Shown: positions 26,078 through 35,382, counted from the stretch's first letter. The stretch is 64,000 nucleotides of DNA from Pirellulaceae bacterium (GCA_019636375.1 JAHBXS010000002.1:771621-835620), one strand, 5' to 3'. Notes: generated by a model from the letters alone, not told the origin. Translations and numbers: made by a program.

Positions 26078-26917
26078 TTACCGACGGCGGCGGAAGAGGA
26101 CGACACCCATTCCAATCAGTAACGCAGTAGCCGACGAAGGTTCGGGGATGTTGGTGAAACGGAACTCGTATTGATAGGCCCGAACGGAGCTTTGGTTCCC
26201 TCCAGGCAGTGAGAGGTTAAGTCCGCTGAACATGCGGTACTCACCTGGATTAAGAGTCCCCGACCAATTGAAGGCCCCTTGACCGCCTGGCAAAAACGCA
26301 GAGTTGTGGACCTGCTGCCATACGATTCCATCCCAACGCTGCAAGGCAACCGCCGATTGAGTCGATGACGCACCGGTAAATGCGATGCCTCCAATCAAGG
26401 TGTAGTCCTGGGCTTGGTTGACATTAAAAGACATTAACAACCGGTTCCCTGGATTTGACGAAAATAATCCTGCTGATCCGAATCCGCTGGTAAAAGTCTC
26501 TCCCGTTGAGCTTGCATTCGCCTGAATCCGACTGAAGTTGCTCAACGATCCGGTGATTTCAAACTGTTGAGCCAAAGACACGTCGATCCCGGCACTCCAG
26601 GGACCAGGGGGATTTGCGCCACTTTCCATTTGAGAATGTCCAATCCCGAGGTTATCGAAAAGGACTAGAGAAGTCGGATTCAGTGTTTGGTTGTCTGAGA
26701 AGGTTACTGCCCCACCCCCAAACGTATAGTTGTAATTGAGGTAACTGTCTCGCGCGACGATCACTTGTCCGTCCCCGGTATTGCAGAAAAACAGCGAAAA
26801 TATCGACGAAAGGGCAAGCACCTTCACTAACGAATGGGCTGCAAGTGTTCGCTGGGACAACGGTTGGCCGACGATGCAATGCAGAATAAGGCAGGAACGC
26901 GAGCGAAATCGGGACAT
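26078..26917 (-). CDS. PEP-CTERM sorting-domain protein
   Basis: This 279-residue secreted protein has an N-terminal signal region (hydrophobic VLALSSIFSLFFC near 37-49) and a C-terminal sorting tail: PEPSSATALLIGMGVVLFRRRR (PEP, hydrophobic helix, Arg cluster). Exosortase would cleave near PEP and anchor or release it. The Gly/Asn/Ser-rich middle suggests a beta-sandwich exported protein. The ATG at 26917, preceded by GAAAGGG, is preferred over a TTG 24 bases upstream. No exosortase lies in the window. Confidence 0.88.
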   Translation of the reverse strand: MSRFRSRSCLILHCIVGQPLSQRTLAAHSLVKVLALSSIFSLFFCNTGDGQVIVARDSYLNYNYTFGGGAVTFSDNQTLNPTSLVLFDNLGIGHSQMESGANPPGPWSAGIDVSLAQQFEITGSLSNFSRIQANASSTGETFTSGFGSAGLFSSNPGNRLLMSFNVNQAQDYTLIGGIAFTGASSTQSAVALQRWDGIVWQQVHNSAFLPGGQGAFNWSGTLNPGEYRMFSGLNLSLPGGNQSSVRAYQYEFRFTNIPEPSSATALLIGMGVVLFRRRR

Positions 26918-27453
26918 GGGATGCCCTTTCAATAAAAACAACAGTCGATTAGATCAAAACCACAAACAGCAGGCTGTTCTTGGCGAGGCACTTCACAATC
27001 TCGTTTGGGGTCCAAATTTCGTTTGTTGAAATCGAACTTTTTTACGGGATTAAAAGGCCATTTGGACTCATGAAACGATGGTTTTCGGTAATTAGGAGTC
27101 CGACATTCGCGAGAACGTTGCCGTTAGTTTAGAAGCCTTCGGTAGGCGAAATCGGACGCCTATAAACGAAACAATTCGAATATTCTTCTCCAGAACACCT
27201 TGTTGGCAGTACGGCGTTTTTTAAAAACTCGGAAGTCATCTTGGGTTCCAGCGCCTGAGGCGGTCGGTCCTTGAAGGCCGCGAATTGATTGGCGTAGAAT
27301 CGTGGTGGTAACAAGGCAGGCGGGCAGAAACGGGGGCGGGTACCGTTGTGCAAAGCCCACGAAGGGCCGTTCCGGCAACGGCATCTGGCCCAATTTCTGC
27401 CCCGTTTCGCACAATGCTGTCGATCAGTATCGGTAACTAGAGGAACCTCAACT
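26918..27453. other. Intergenic, 536 bp, no gene seen
   Basis: The divergent promoters of the PEP-CTERM and methyltransferase genes should lie here. Weak partial inverted similarity around GCAGAAACGGGG (27325) and TTCTGCCCCG (27395) is present but imperfect. No RNA gene or strong signal is seen. Confidence 0.5.
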
Positions 27454-28203
27454 TTGCCAGACGCGACCATCCTGCGAGCGGTTTGCCATTTAATTGACCG
27501 AGAGGTTCCGCTGCGTCCCGCGAGAGTGCTCGACCTCAGTTGCGGTGAGGGCCAGTTGTTGGAGATTCTCGATCAACGGGGCTTTCAAGTTGAGGGAACC
27601 CACTTTCGGAGCGATGACTACATCATCAACAACCCGGCACCGATATTGCGACGAGTCTTGCTGCATGACCGGATCGACCTCAGCCAGCCATTGCCGTTTG
27701 CGGACGGCAGCTACGACGTGGTGACGGCGACCGAGGTCCTCGAACATCTTCCAGCCCATGCGCCGGTGATTGCCGAAATTTCCAGAATTCTTAAACCGGG
27801 CGGGGTCTTCATTAGCACCAAACCGAACATACATCGCCTGGGCTCGCGGTTGTCGTTCTTTTTGAGCGGCATCCACAATCAATGTGGCTCTCGCTTGGGC
27901 TGGCATATTTCCCGAGACGAAATCTATTCAACGCATTACAATCCGGTTTATTTCCCCGTTTTCCATTCCTTGTTGCATCTGCATGGGCTGGATGTGGTGC
28001 GACTCGCGACCTCGAAAAGGCAACTCATCGAGTTTGCAATGATACCGCTATGGCCGCTGGTGGCTGTGGGGACGCTCGTCGAGACTTACCATTTTCGGCG
28101 ACGTTCGCGAGCAGGTGGTCGCGACTTGTTCCGCTGGCTTCTCAGCCCCCATGCACTAATGAGCGAACAGTTGTGTGTGGCGGCTAGAAAAGTCTCAAAT
28201 TGA
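27454..28203 (+). CDS. SAM-dependent methyltransferase (class I)
   Basis: This protein of about 249 residues has the class I Rossmann pattern: VLDLSCGEGQLLEIL (motif I), TEVLEHLPAHAPVIAEISRI and LKPGGVFISTKPN. The substrate is unknown; similar proteins methylate small molecules or act in glycan loci. C-terminal hydrophobic and basic stretches (MIPLWPLVAVGTLVET, HFRRRSR) may associate with membrane. The frame is open upstream, but the TTG at 27454 with AGAGGA nine bases before it is the best start. The stop codon lies inside the first of two putative regulator sites. Confidence 0.82.
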   Translation: MPDATILRAVCHLIDREVPLRPARVLDLSCGEGQLLEILDQRGFQVEGTHFRSDDYIINNPAPILRRVLLHDRIDLSQPLPFADGSYDVVTATEVLEHLPAHAPVIAEISRILKPGGVFISTKPNIHRLGSRLSFFLSGIHNQCGSRLGWHISRDEIYSTHYNPVYFPVFHSLLHLHGLDVVRLATSKRQLIEFAMIPLWPLVAVGTLVETYHFRRRSRAGGRDLFRWLLSPHALMSEQLCVAARKVSN

Positions 28204-28207
28204 GACA
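28191..28207 (+). promoter_or_regulatory. Upstream activator site 1 (inverted repeat)
   Basis: AGTCTCA-AAT-TGAGACA contains a perfect 15-bp palindrome (28192-28206). It lies about 147 bp upstream of the -12 element, a typical distance for an enhancer-binding protein. Confidence 0.55.
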
Positions 28208-28220
28208 CCGGGCCCTTTTT

Positions 28221-28237
28221 TGTCTCAAAATGAGATT
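28221..28237 (+). promoter_or_regulatory. Upstream activator site 2 (inverted repeat)
   Basis: TGTCTCA-AAA-TGAGATT repeats site 1 with one change per half-site. Its centre is exactly 30 bp from site 1, about three helical turns, so a dimer pair could bind the same face. Confidence 0.5.
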
Positions 28238-28330
28238 CGAAAATTCGGAGAGTCGTTTCCAGCTTTTTCAACCGGCCGTTAAAACCCTTAAATTAAGCGA
28301 TTTTAGATTTTTCTGAAAAAATCCGTCCAG

Positions 28331-28347
28331 TTGGCACGCATGTTGCT
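28331..28347 (+). promoter_or_regulatory. Sigma-54 promoter
   Basis: TTGGCACG-CATG-TTGCT matches the RpoN consensus YTGGCACG-N4-TTGCW at every position, with GG and GC at -24/-12. Transcription should start near 28358, on the plus strand. Confidence 0.8.
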
Positions 28348-28357
28348 ATAAGTGGCT

Positions 28358-28573
28358 ATCGAACGGATGAGGACTCTTCTCTCTCTTCATCTCCCGAAAT
28401 TGCCTCAGTTCCATCCGTTCATTTTTGAAATCATTTTTTTCCATTGAGATTCATTTTAATATTCATTTGATTGCCTCATGATTCGGTTTGCTCGATCAAT
28501 CGATTGGGTAAACAAAAGCCGGTTCCCAAAGACGGTTCTCCGTCGCATCAATTTGGGAACTCGGCTTTTTTTA
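28358..28573 (+). ncRNA. Candidate sigma-54 dependent small RNA, ~215 nt
   Basis: Between the sigma-54 promoter and a strong terminator there is no convincing gene. The transcript has a 9-bp pairing (GAACGGATG 28361-28369 with CATCCGTTC 28412-28420) and a branched terminator stem. Short frames exist: 26 codons from ATG 28367 without a ribosome site, and 40 codons across the terminator. A trans-acting RNA or an attenuated leader for the tricorn gene are both possible. Confidence 0.45.
28514..28572 (+). terminator. Rho-independent terminator with nested hairpin
   Basis: Outer arms AAAAGCCGGTTCCCAAA and TTTGGGAACTCGGCTTTT pair with one bulge, enclosing the small stem GACGG-TTCT-CCGTC. A run of seven T follows. 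Confidence 0.8.
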
Positions 28574-28931
28574 TGCGCTGAACCAACGGTTGCCGACCCG
28601 GCTTGAATTTTTCGCCCTGAGAAGCCGGTCAAAAAAATGGAACGTTTTACAGGCCAAAAACGCAACGTCTGGGCCCAATCCGTTTTCATTTACCAGGACC
28701 GCCCGCTTGAAATTGACGTAAGGAAGTGCCGCTTGGCAGGATCGCCTCGGCCCTTTTTGCCGAAATTCGCCAAAACCCCCAAACGCATGAAACACTCCCC
28801 CTAATTTTGAAGCATAATAGAGGAGGCATTTTCTGGGACCGGCTTTTGAGCCTTGGTTTCCTCCTTTTTTGGGTGAGCAGAATTCTGGCTCGCAGTATTT
28901 AGCACTTTTTCGGAACAGGCAGGTTGATTCC

Positions 28932-31900
28932 ATGCGGTTAAGTTGTTTTTTCGTTTGCATTTTGGCTCTGAGCACGACTTTCTCATCGTCGCTTTCGGCC
29001 CAAGACGTCGTGAATTCGGGAATGATGCGTTTTCCTGATGTGAGCGGTGATCGAATTGTGTTTGTGTTTGGAGATGATTTGTGGACAGTGCCCCGAACGG
29101 GCGGAGTCGCGTCACCCTTGGCCGCGCCGGCAGGTGAAGAATCATTGCCCCGCTTCAGTCCCGACGGCAAACACATCGCTTTCGTCGGCAACTATGACGG
29201 CAACCAAGACATCTACGTGATCCCAGTCGATGGCGGCCCGGCCCGACGAGTCACTTACCATCCGGCTAGTGAACTCCTCTGCGACTGGACCCCCGACGGA
29301 AAACTTTTGTACTCGTCGAGCGCCCACTCAGGGCTCGGCCGGCAATCGCAATTGTTGGTCCACGGTCTGGACGATCCGCTGGAAACGGCTTTGGACGTTC
29401 CCTATGGTACCAACGGTGCAATCTCCGCGGACGGCGAGTGGTTAGCCTATACACCGCATAGCCGCGACTATCGAACTTGGAAGCGTTATCGCGGTGGGAT
29501 GGCTTCGGACATTTGGTTGTTTAACTTGCAAACCAAGGAGTCCCGGCAAATCACCGATTGGGAGGGAACCGATACCTTCCCAATGTGGCATGGCGAAACG
29601 GTTTACTACCTGGCCGATGCTGGACCAGAGCATCGCCTCAACATTTGGAAGCACAATACAAAAACCGGTGATCACCAACAGGTCACCAAGTTCGCCGACA
29701 ATGACTGTCGCTGGCCAGCGATTGGCCCCGGCACAAATGGCCAAGGGGAAATCGTTTTCCAAAACGGTTCGCAACTTTACTTGCTTGATTTGGCAAACGA
29801 AACAAGCCAATCTGTCTCGATCACCATCCCGGGTGACCGTCCCAAACTGCGCCCAAGACGAGTCGACGTTGCGGATTCGATTTCGGGTGCCAGTTTATCG
29901 CCGAATGCCAAACGGGTTGCCGTCGAAGCTCGTGGGGACATCTGGACGTTACCTGCCCGAGAAGGAACTCCACGAAATCTGACTCGCACCAGTGGGACCG
30001 CCGAACGCGATCCGTCATGGAGCCCTGATGGACGCTGGATCGCTTACTTCTCGGACGCAACCGGGGAATACGAGCTCTACGTAACGCAATCAGATGGTGC
30101 CGGCGAGACTCGAAAACTAACTGAGGGCAGCACAGCCTATCGTTATTCGCCGAACTGGTCCCCCGACTCAAAGTGGTTGACGTTCACCGACAAAGCGGGT
30201 GGGCTGCACTTGTACTCATTCGATTCGGGAGAGCTAAAACAAATCGATCGCGAGCCCACGGGCGGACAGCTCGGTGTGAACTGGTCGCACGATAGTCGCT
30301 GGATTACCTATTCGCGTTCGAATGACACCCGTGCTGGCCGCAGTGTGATCTGGGTTTATAACGTCGTCGACGGTACTCAAAAACCACTCACTTCGGGATT
30401 CTTCTCGGACAGCAGCCCTGCGTTTGATCGCAAAGGGGAATTTCTGTACTTCGTTTCCAGCCGCTCGTTCACTTCCCCCAAATACGAGGACTTGGGAACA
30501 ACCTTTATCTACTCCGATACCCAAGTTCTCATGGCTTTGCCGCTCCGTGCGGATGTCAAAAATCCGTTGCTGACCGAAAGCGACGAAGAGACTTGGAAAG
30601 ACGAAGCCAAAGCCGAGTCTAAAGACGACAAGGCTGACGCGGAGAAATCAGACGATCAAAATTCTGAGAAAAAAGACGAGTCGGATAAAAAAGACGGCGA
30701 AGATTCAAAGCCTGCTGACGAAACGACTCCTGCCGAGGGTTCGCAACAAGACCCTGAGCAAGCTGCCGAAAAGCCTGCGGACGAAGCAAAACCTGCGGAC
30801 GAAGACGCCAAGAAAAAAGGGGATGACGCCAAGGACGCCCCTCCATTCACAATTGACTTTGAAGGGAGCGAGGCTCGGGCATTCCAACTTCCGATCGATG
30901 CCGGCCGACTCGGGAATATCGCGGTCAACAATAAAGGCCATGTGGTTTACTCACGCAGTTCCTCACGAGGTGAAGGAGGCGAAGGGGGCGGAGGGATCAA
31001 AATCTTTGACCCCACCGAAAAAGACCCCAAAGAAAAATCAGTTGTCGATGGGGCCCGTGCGGTTTCGATTTCCGCCGATGGCTCGAAACTTCTCGTCGCC
31101 CGTGGTCGCAAAGACATGTTTATCATCGAAGCGGCTGCCGGTCAAAAACTGGAAAAGGGAGTTGTTACCGGTGGTATGCACGCCGATATCGATCCGCGCG
31201 AGGAATGGCGTCAGGTCTACTGGGAGTCATGGCGCGTTCAACGTGATTTCTTCTACGACCCGAACATGCATGGCGTGGATTGGAAAGCGGTCGGTGACCA
31301 TTACGCCGCCATGATTGATCAATGCGTGACCCGTCGCGACTTGAGCTATCTCATCCGTGAGATGATCTCGGAATTGAATGTCGGTCACGCGTACTATCGC
31401 GAGGGGGATGTCGAAAGCGCACCTTCGGTTGGCGTGGGTCTCCCCGGTGGTCGATTCGCTTGGGTTGACGGTGCCTATCGCGTGGAAGAACTTTATGAAG
31501 GGGCAGTTTGGGACGTTGACGCTCGCAACCCGCTCCGCGCCGTAGGTGTTGCGGTGGGCGATTATGTACTGGCTGTAAACGGTATTCCATTATCGGCCGA
31601 GTACACTCCCTATCATGCTTTTATCGGCAAGGCCGGAATGTTGGTGACGTTGACTGTCAACAAGCAGCCCGAATTGAATAACGATGCTCGCAAGGTTGCC
31701 GTGAAACTGCTCGCCAGCGACGAAGTACTGAGGTTCCGTCAATGGATCGAAGCCAACCGCCGCTACGTCGATGAAAAAACAGGCGGCAAGGTCGGCTATA
31801 TCTACGTCGTCAATACGGGCGTCCCCGGTCAAAACGATTTGGTGCGAATGCTGTACGGGCAACTCGACAAAGAAGCCCTGATTATCGACGACCGCTGGAA

Positions 31901-32414
31901 CGGCGGTGGACAGATTCCGACACGCTTCATCGAACTTCTTAATCGCCCTGCCACGAACGCTTGGGCTCGTCGAGATGGTCGTGATTGGGTTTGGCCACCT
32001 GATTCGCATCAAGGCCCGAAGTGTATGTTGATCAACGGGATGGCCGGTTCCGGCGGAGACATGTTCCCTGCCCTGTTCAAGCAAAATGGTCTCGGCCCAC
32101 TCATCGGTATGAGAACTTGGGGCGGTTTGGTCGGTATCTCGGGTGGCCCGACGAATGTTGACGGCTCCAGTGTTACTCCGCCCACCTTCGCCTACTATCG
32201 AACTGATGGGACTTGGGGCATCGAAGGGCATGGGGTTGACCCTGATATCGAGGTGATCGACGATCCGGCCTTGATGCAAGGCGGTGGCGATCCGCAGCTC
32301 GATCGAGCGATCAGTGAAATGCTGCAAGCGATTGAAGCGAATCCGTTCCGCGAACCGGTTCGCCCAGCCTATCCCAATCGCAGTGGCTTCGGGATCGCTC
32401 CTGGAGATCGCTAG
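28932..32414 (+). CDS. Secreted tricorn-like protease (PD40 propeller-PDZ-S41)
   Basis: This 1160-residue protein begins with a signal peptide (MRLSCFFVCILALSTTFSSS, cleaved near LSAQ). Beta-propeller repeats of the WD40-like PD40 type follow (FSPDGKHIAFVGN, WSPDGRWIAYFSD, WSPDSKWLTFTD). A long Lys/Asp/Glu/Pro linker (about 553-650) then precedes the tricorn core, a PDZ region near AVGVAVGDYVLAVNG and the S41 peptidase. The nucleophile is Ser1040 in GMAGSGGDMF, and VGHAYYREGD offers the histidine. It probably degrades peptides outside the cytoplasm. The ATG at 28932 is preferred because it opens the signal peptide. The acidic linker is absent from classical archaeal tricorn. Confidence 0.93.
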   Translation: MRLSCFFVCILALSTTFSSSLSAQDVVNSGMMRFPDVSGDRIVFVFGDDLWTVPRTGGVASPLAAPAGEESLPRFSPDGKHIAFVGNYDGNQDIYVIPVDGGPARRVTYHPASELLCDWTPDGKLLYSSSAHSGLGRQSQLLVHGLDDPLETALDVPYGTNGAISADGEWLAYTPHSRDYRTWKRYRGGMASDIWLFNLQTKESRQITDWEGTDTFPMWHGETVYYLADAGPEHRLNIWKHNTKTGDHQQVTKFADNDCRWPAIGPGTNGQGEIVFQNGSQLYLLDLANETSQSVSITIPGDRPKLRPRRVDVADSISGASLSPNAKRVAVEARGDIWTLPAREGTPRNLTRTSGTAERDPSWSPDGRWIAYFSDATGEYELYVTQSDGAGETRKLTEGSTAYRYSPNWSPDSKWLTFTDKAGGLHLYSFDSGELKQIDREPTGGQLGVNWSHDSRWITYSRSNDTRAGRSVIWVYNVVDGTQKPLTSGFFSDSSPAFDRKGEFLYFVSSRSFTSPKYEDLGTTFIYSDTQVLMALPLRADVKNPLLTESDEETWKDEAKAESKDDKADAEKSDDQNSEKKDESDKKDGEDSKPADETTPAEGSQQDPEQAAEKPADEAKPADEDAKKKGDDAKDAPPFTIDFEGSEARAFQLPIDAGRLGNIAVNNKGHVVYSRSSSRGEGGEGGGGIKIFDPTEKDPKEKSVVDGARAVSISADGSKLLVARGRKDMFIIEAAAGQKLEKGVVTGGMHADIDPREEWRQVYWESWRVQRDFFYDPNMHGVDWKAVGDHYAAMIDQCVTRRDLSYLIREMISELNVGHAYYREGDVESAPSVGVGLPGGRFAWVDGAYRVEELYEGAVWDVDARNPLRAVGVAVGDYVLAVNGIPLSAEYTPYHAFIGKAGMLVTLTVNKQPELNNDARKVAVKLLASDEVLRFRQWIEANRRYVDEKTGGKVGYIYVVNTGVPGQNDLVRMLYGQLDKEALIIDDRWNGGGQIPTRFIELLNRPATNAWARRDGRDWVWPPDSHQGPKCMLINGMAGSGGDMFPALFKQNGLGPLIGMRTWGGLVGISGGPTNVDGSSVTPPTFAYYRTDGTWGIEGHGVDPDIEVIDDPALMQGGGDPQLDRAISEMLQAIEANPFREPVRPAYPNRSGFGIAPGDR

Positions 32415-32444
32415 TCGCTGTTTCTTGACATTCCGCGATTTTGA

Positions 32445-32482
32445 GACTTGGCCAAGCCCGCTTCAAACGGCTTGGCCAAGTC
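32445..32482. terminator. Strong hairpin after the tricorn gene
   Basis: A perfect 14-bp stem (GACTTGGCCAAGCC / GGCTTGGCCAAGTC) with a 10-base loop lies 30 bp after the stop. No T-run follows, so it could be mRNA end protection or a bidirectional stop rather than a classical terminator. Confidence 0.5.
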
Positions 32483-32505
32483 CTGCGGGACGTTGGCGTT
32501 AATAG

Positions 32506-32551
32506 GCGAGCGGGACGCTCGCGATCCCGGGAGCGCGGACATCCTGTCCGC
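32506..32551. repeat. Two adjacent small palindromes
   Basis: GCGAGCG-GGA-CGCTCGC (32506-32522) and GCGGACA-TCC-TGTCCGC (32535-32551) are hairpins with 3-base loops. I recall motifs like these as dispersed repeats in Planctomycetes. Frames through them give spurious peptides. Confidence 0.6.
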
Positions 32552-32746
32552 TCTACTCAACTGGATCAATCCCTTGCCTGCGGTGGGAATCGTGAGCAGT
32601 TGTCGTCTTCTTCAGCTACCGAAAATCGTTAACAGTCATGAGAAGTCTCATGCTTCCGCGCTAAAGTCGTCTGGCAACCTAGGCGGTTGGTCCTTTATAA
32701 TGCTCGTCTTTACAAGAAGACAATTTTTAAAAAAGGGCGCGGACCC

Positions 32747-33388
32747 ATGAGTTTGAGAGCAAATTTTCAGACCAGCTATCTTTGGCGTTACGCGATTTTG
32801 GCCATTGTTTGTTTGGGGTTTTCGACCTGGTTTTTATACGATGGCTTCGTTGGCTACCCTCTCAAATTTGAGGCGGCGACAGAATGGGAAAAACTCTCAC
32901 ACTTGGACACCGACGAGCGAGCCGCAAAATGGCGTGAAATCGTCGCGGAAAAAAATTGGCCCAAAAAGACTCCTGATCAAAAAGCCGAAGAGATTAAAAG
33001 CGCGATCCCCGGTCAATATTTCTGGGGTGGTCTCACGGCGATACTTGGAATTCCGGCCTTGTTATTCTTTTTGACTTCGCGAATGTCTTGGGTCGAACGA
33101 ACCGAAACCGGGCTGACGACAAGCTGGGGTCAAACCATTGACTTTAGCACCGTCACCAAACTCGACAAAACAAAATGGGCCAAAAAGGGAATCGCCAAGG
33201 CGACCTATTCCGATAACGGTCGCCAGCGAGTTTTCGTGTTTGACGACTTTAAATTCGAACGTGAGCCATTGGGAAAGATGCTGTATGATTTGGAACAGGT
33301 ACTGGGCGACGAACAAGTCGTCGGTGGGCCCCGCGAATCCACCCCAGAACAACCCGTCGAACAAAATTCTGACGAACCAAGCGCCTAA
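32747..33388 (+). CDS. Hypothetical two-helix membrane protein
   Basis: This 213-residue protein has a TM helix near 15-35 (AILAIVCLGFSTWFLYDGF) and another near 98-115 (GGLTAILGIPALLFFLTS), with a Lys-rich intervening domain outside or inside the membrane. A C-terminal PH-like or beta-rich part follows (WVERTETGLTTSWGQTIDFS) with a Glu/Pro tail. I recognise no function. The ATG at 32747 removes a 20-codon upstream extension lacking hydrophobicity. It lies 54 bp before pepF and may be cotranscribed. Confidence 0.7.
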   Translation: MSLRANFQTSYLWRYAILAIVCLGFSTWFLYDGFVGYPLKFEAATEWEKLSHLDTDERAAKWREIVAEKNWPKKTPDQKAEEIKSAIPGQYFWGGLTAILGIPALLFFLTSRMSWVERTETGLTTSWGQTIDFSTVTKLDKTKWAKKGIAKATYSDNGRQRVFVFDDFKFEREPLGKMLYDLEQVLGDEQVVGGPRESTPEQPVEQNSDEPSA

Positions 33389-33442
33389 CTCTTATCACGC
33401 CAGCAGTCTCCTGAATAAATCCTCTTCACCTATCATTCACCT

Positions 33443-35245
33443 ATGAATCAAATCGTCAAACTTCCATCCAGATCGGAAATCAAAGCAGCGGACACCTGGG
33501 ACCTTTCTCCACTGTTCCCCGACGATGCAACTTGGGAATCGGCTCTGGGCGAATTCGAGAAGCTTGCGGCAGGCTATGCCGATTTCCAAGGAAAGTTATC
33601 AACCAGCCCTCAAGTTTTAGCTGACTGCCTACGGTTCGATAGCGAGTTAGATCGCCGCGCGGAACGATTGGGGAACTATGCCTTTCTTAAATCGGCTGAG
33701 GACCAGACAAACGACACCTATCAGCGGCTGATTGGGCGCTTTCAAAATGTTGCCGTGAAGGCCAACGAGGCGGCCAGCTATATCCGTCCGGAAATTTTGG
33801 CGATTGATGAAAAGACGCTGGCCGCATTTTTGGCCGCTCCGGAATTGGCACCCTACAAGCTGATGCTCGAACGACTGGTGCGTTACAAACCCCATACGCT
33901 CTCGGCCCGCGAGGAACAATTGCTGGCCATGCAAGGGGAAATGGCTGGGGCCGCCAGTCGAATCTTCGGCCAGCTTCACGATGCCGACCTCAAGTTTGGT
34001 ACGGTTGAAAACGAAAAGGGGGAACTACAAGAACTTTCGCCCGCGACCTTCACACAATTCCTGCAGTCACCCGATCGCGAAGTCCGCAAGAACGCCTTCC
34101 ATCAGTTTTATGCCCAATTCGAGGGGCACAAACATTCACTGGCCGCAATGTTAAACGGCTCGATTCAAAAGGATGTCTACTATGCCAGGGCGAGGGGCTA
34201 CGAGTCGGCGCGGCATCAAGCGTTGTTTGCCGACAATGTTCCGGCGACGGTCTACGACAGTTTGATCGCAGCCGTCCGCGATCAATTACCGGCATTGTAT
34301 CGGTATTACGATTTGCGAAAACGCAAGATGAACCTTGACGTGATTCACCATTACGACACCTATGTCCCGATTTTGAGCGACCTGTCCGTTGAGCATTCTT
34401 GGGACAAAGCGGTCGAGGTCGTCGTGGCCGCATTGGAACCGCTGGGGAGCGAGTACTGCGAGACACTCCGCGCGGGATTGCTCGGAAGGTGGTGTGATCG
34501 CTACCCCAACGCGGGGAAACAGAGCGGTGCGTTTAGTTCGGGAGGTTATGATGGCCCGCCGTACATCATGATGAACTACAAACCGAAAGTTCTGAACGAT
34601 GTCTTTACGTTGGCGCACGAGGCGGGTCATTCGATGCACACTTATCTGTCCGCCAAGCACCAGCCGTTTGAGTACTACAACTACACGATCTTTGTTGCCG
34701 AAGTTGCAAGCACCTTTAACGAGCAACTCCTCTCGCATCACTTGTTGAAAAATGCCCGTGACGATCGCGAGCGCGCTAATTTGTTGAACAACGAAATCGA
34801 TGACATTCGCGCGACGGTTTTTCGGCAGACGATGTTTGCGGAATTTGAAAAAATCACCCATGAGATGGCCGAGGCGGGTGAGCCGTTGACGGTCGAAGCG
34901 TTTCGCTCGGTCTACCGCAAATTGCTGGAAGCCTATTTTGGTCCGGACTTCACGCTCGACGACGAGTTATCGCTCGAATGTTTAAGGATTCCTCATTTCT
35001 ACCGGGCTTTTTACGTTTACAAATACGCCACGGGGATGTCCGCAGCGATTGCCCTGAGCCAGCGTGTATTGAACGGAGGAGAAGCCGAGCTTCAGGATTA
35101 TCTCGGTTTTCTCAGCGGCGGTTGCAGCAAGTACCCGCTGGACCTGCTGCGTGGGGCGGGAGTTGATCTGGAACGTCCCGAGCCTGTTTCGACAGCCTTG
35201 CAACATTTTGGCCGACTCGTCGATGAACTCGACTCATTGCTGTAG
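33443..35245 (+). CDS. pepF: Oligoendopeptidase F (M3B)
   Basis: This 600-residue zinc metallopeptidase cleaves short cytoplasmic peptides. The gluzincin motif HEAGH is at 392-396 in FTLAHEAGHSMHTYLS, with the third-ligand glutamate expected in FVAEVASTFNE about 25 residues on. The length fits PepF (about 600). There is no signal peptide. N-terminal helices (LSPLFPDDATWESAL) match the family start. It sits just after a small membrane protein and before repeats. Confidence 0.95.
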   Translation: MNQIVKLPSRSEIKAADTWDLSPLFPDDATWESALGEFEKLAAGYADFQGKLSTSPQVLADCLRFDSELDRRAERLGNYAFLKSAEDQTNDTYQRLIGRFQNVAVKANEAASYIRPEILAIDEKTLAAFLAAPELAPYKLMLERLVRYKPHTLSAREEQLLAMQGEMAGAASRIFGQLHDADLKFGTVENEKGELQELSPATFTQFLQSPDREVRKNAFHQFYAQFEGHKHSLAAMLNGSIQKDVYYARARGYESARHQALFADNVPATVYDSLIAAVRDQLPALYRYYDLRKRKMNLDVIHHYDTYVPILSDLSVEHSWDKAVEVVVAALEPLGSEYCETLRAGLLGRWCDRYPNAGKQSGAFSSGGYDGPPYIMMNYKPKVLNDVFTLAHEAGHSMHTYLSAKHQPFEYYNYTIFVAEVASTFNEQLLSHHLLKNARDDRERANLLNNEIDDIRATVFRQTMFAEFEKITHEMAEAGEPLTVEAFRSVYRKLLEAYFGPDFTLDDELSLECLRIPHFYRAFYVYKYATGMSAAIALSQRVLNGGEAELQDYLGFLSGGCSKYPLDLLRGAGVDLERPEPVSTALQHFGRLVDELDSLL

Positions 35246-35361
35246 TTGTCGCCGTGAAAAGATGAGAGGAAAGGTGAAGCTCCCTCGGATAAAATCCGGG
35301 GGCATCGAGGGTTACGGGCTAAGGGTAGTTGGTGTTTCTGCTGCTTAGGCAGGTGGTAACC

Positions 35362-35382
35362 ATCCCCCGGTTAAAAACCGGG
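35362..35382. repeat. Palindrome 1, CCCCCGGTT-AAA-AACCGGGGG
   Basis: Perfect 9-bp arms with a 3-base loop. It marks the left side of the tandem array. Confidence 0.85.

Noticed and set aside
28367..28447. 26-codon ORF inside the sigma-54 transcript
   Set aside because: It is hydrophobic at the end (FIFEIIFFH) but has no ribosome site; kept only as a possibility within the small RNA call.
28571..29191. 206-codon minus-strand ORF near the tricorn start
   Set aside because: It overlaps the signal peptide and propeller coding region of the tricorn gene and carries no family motif.
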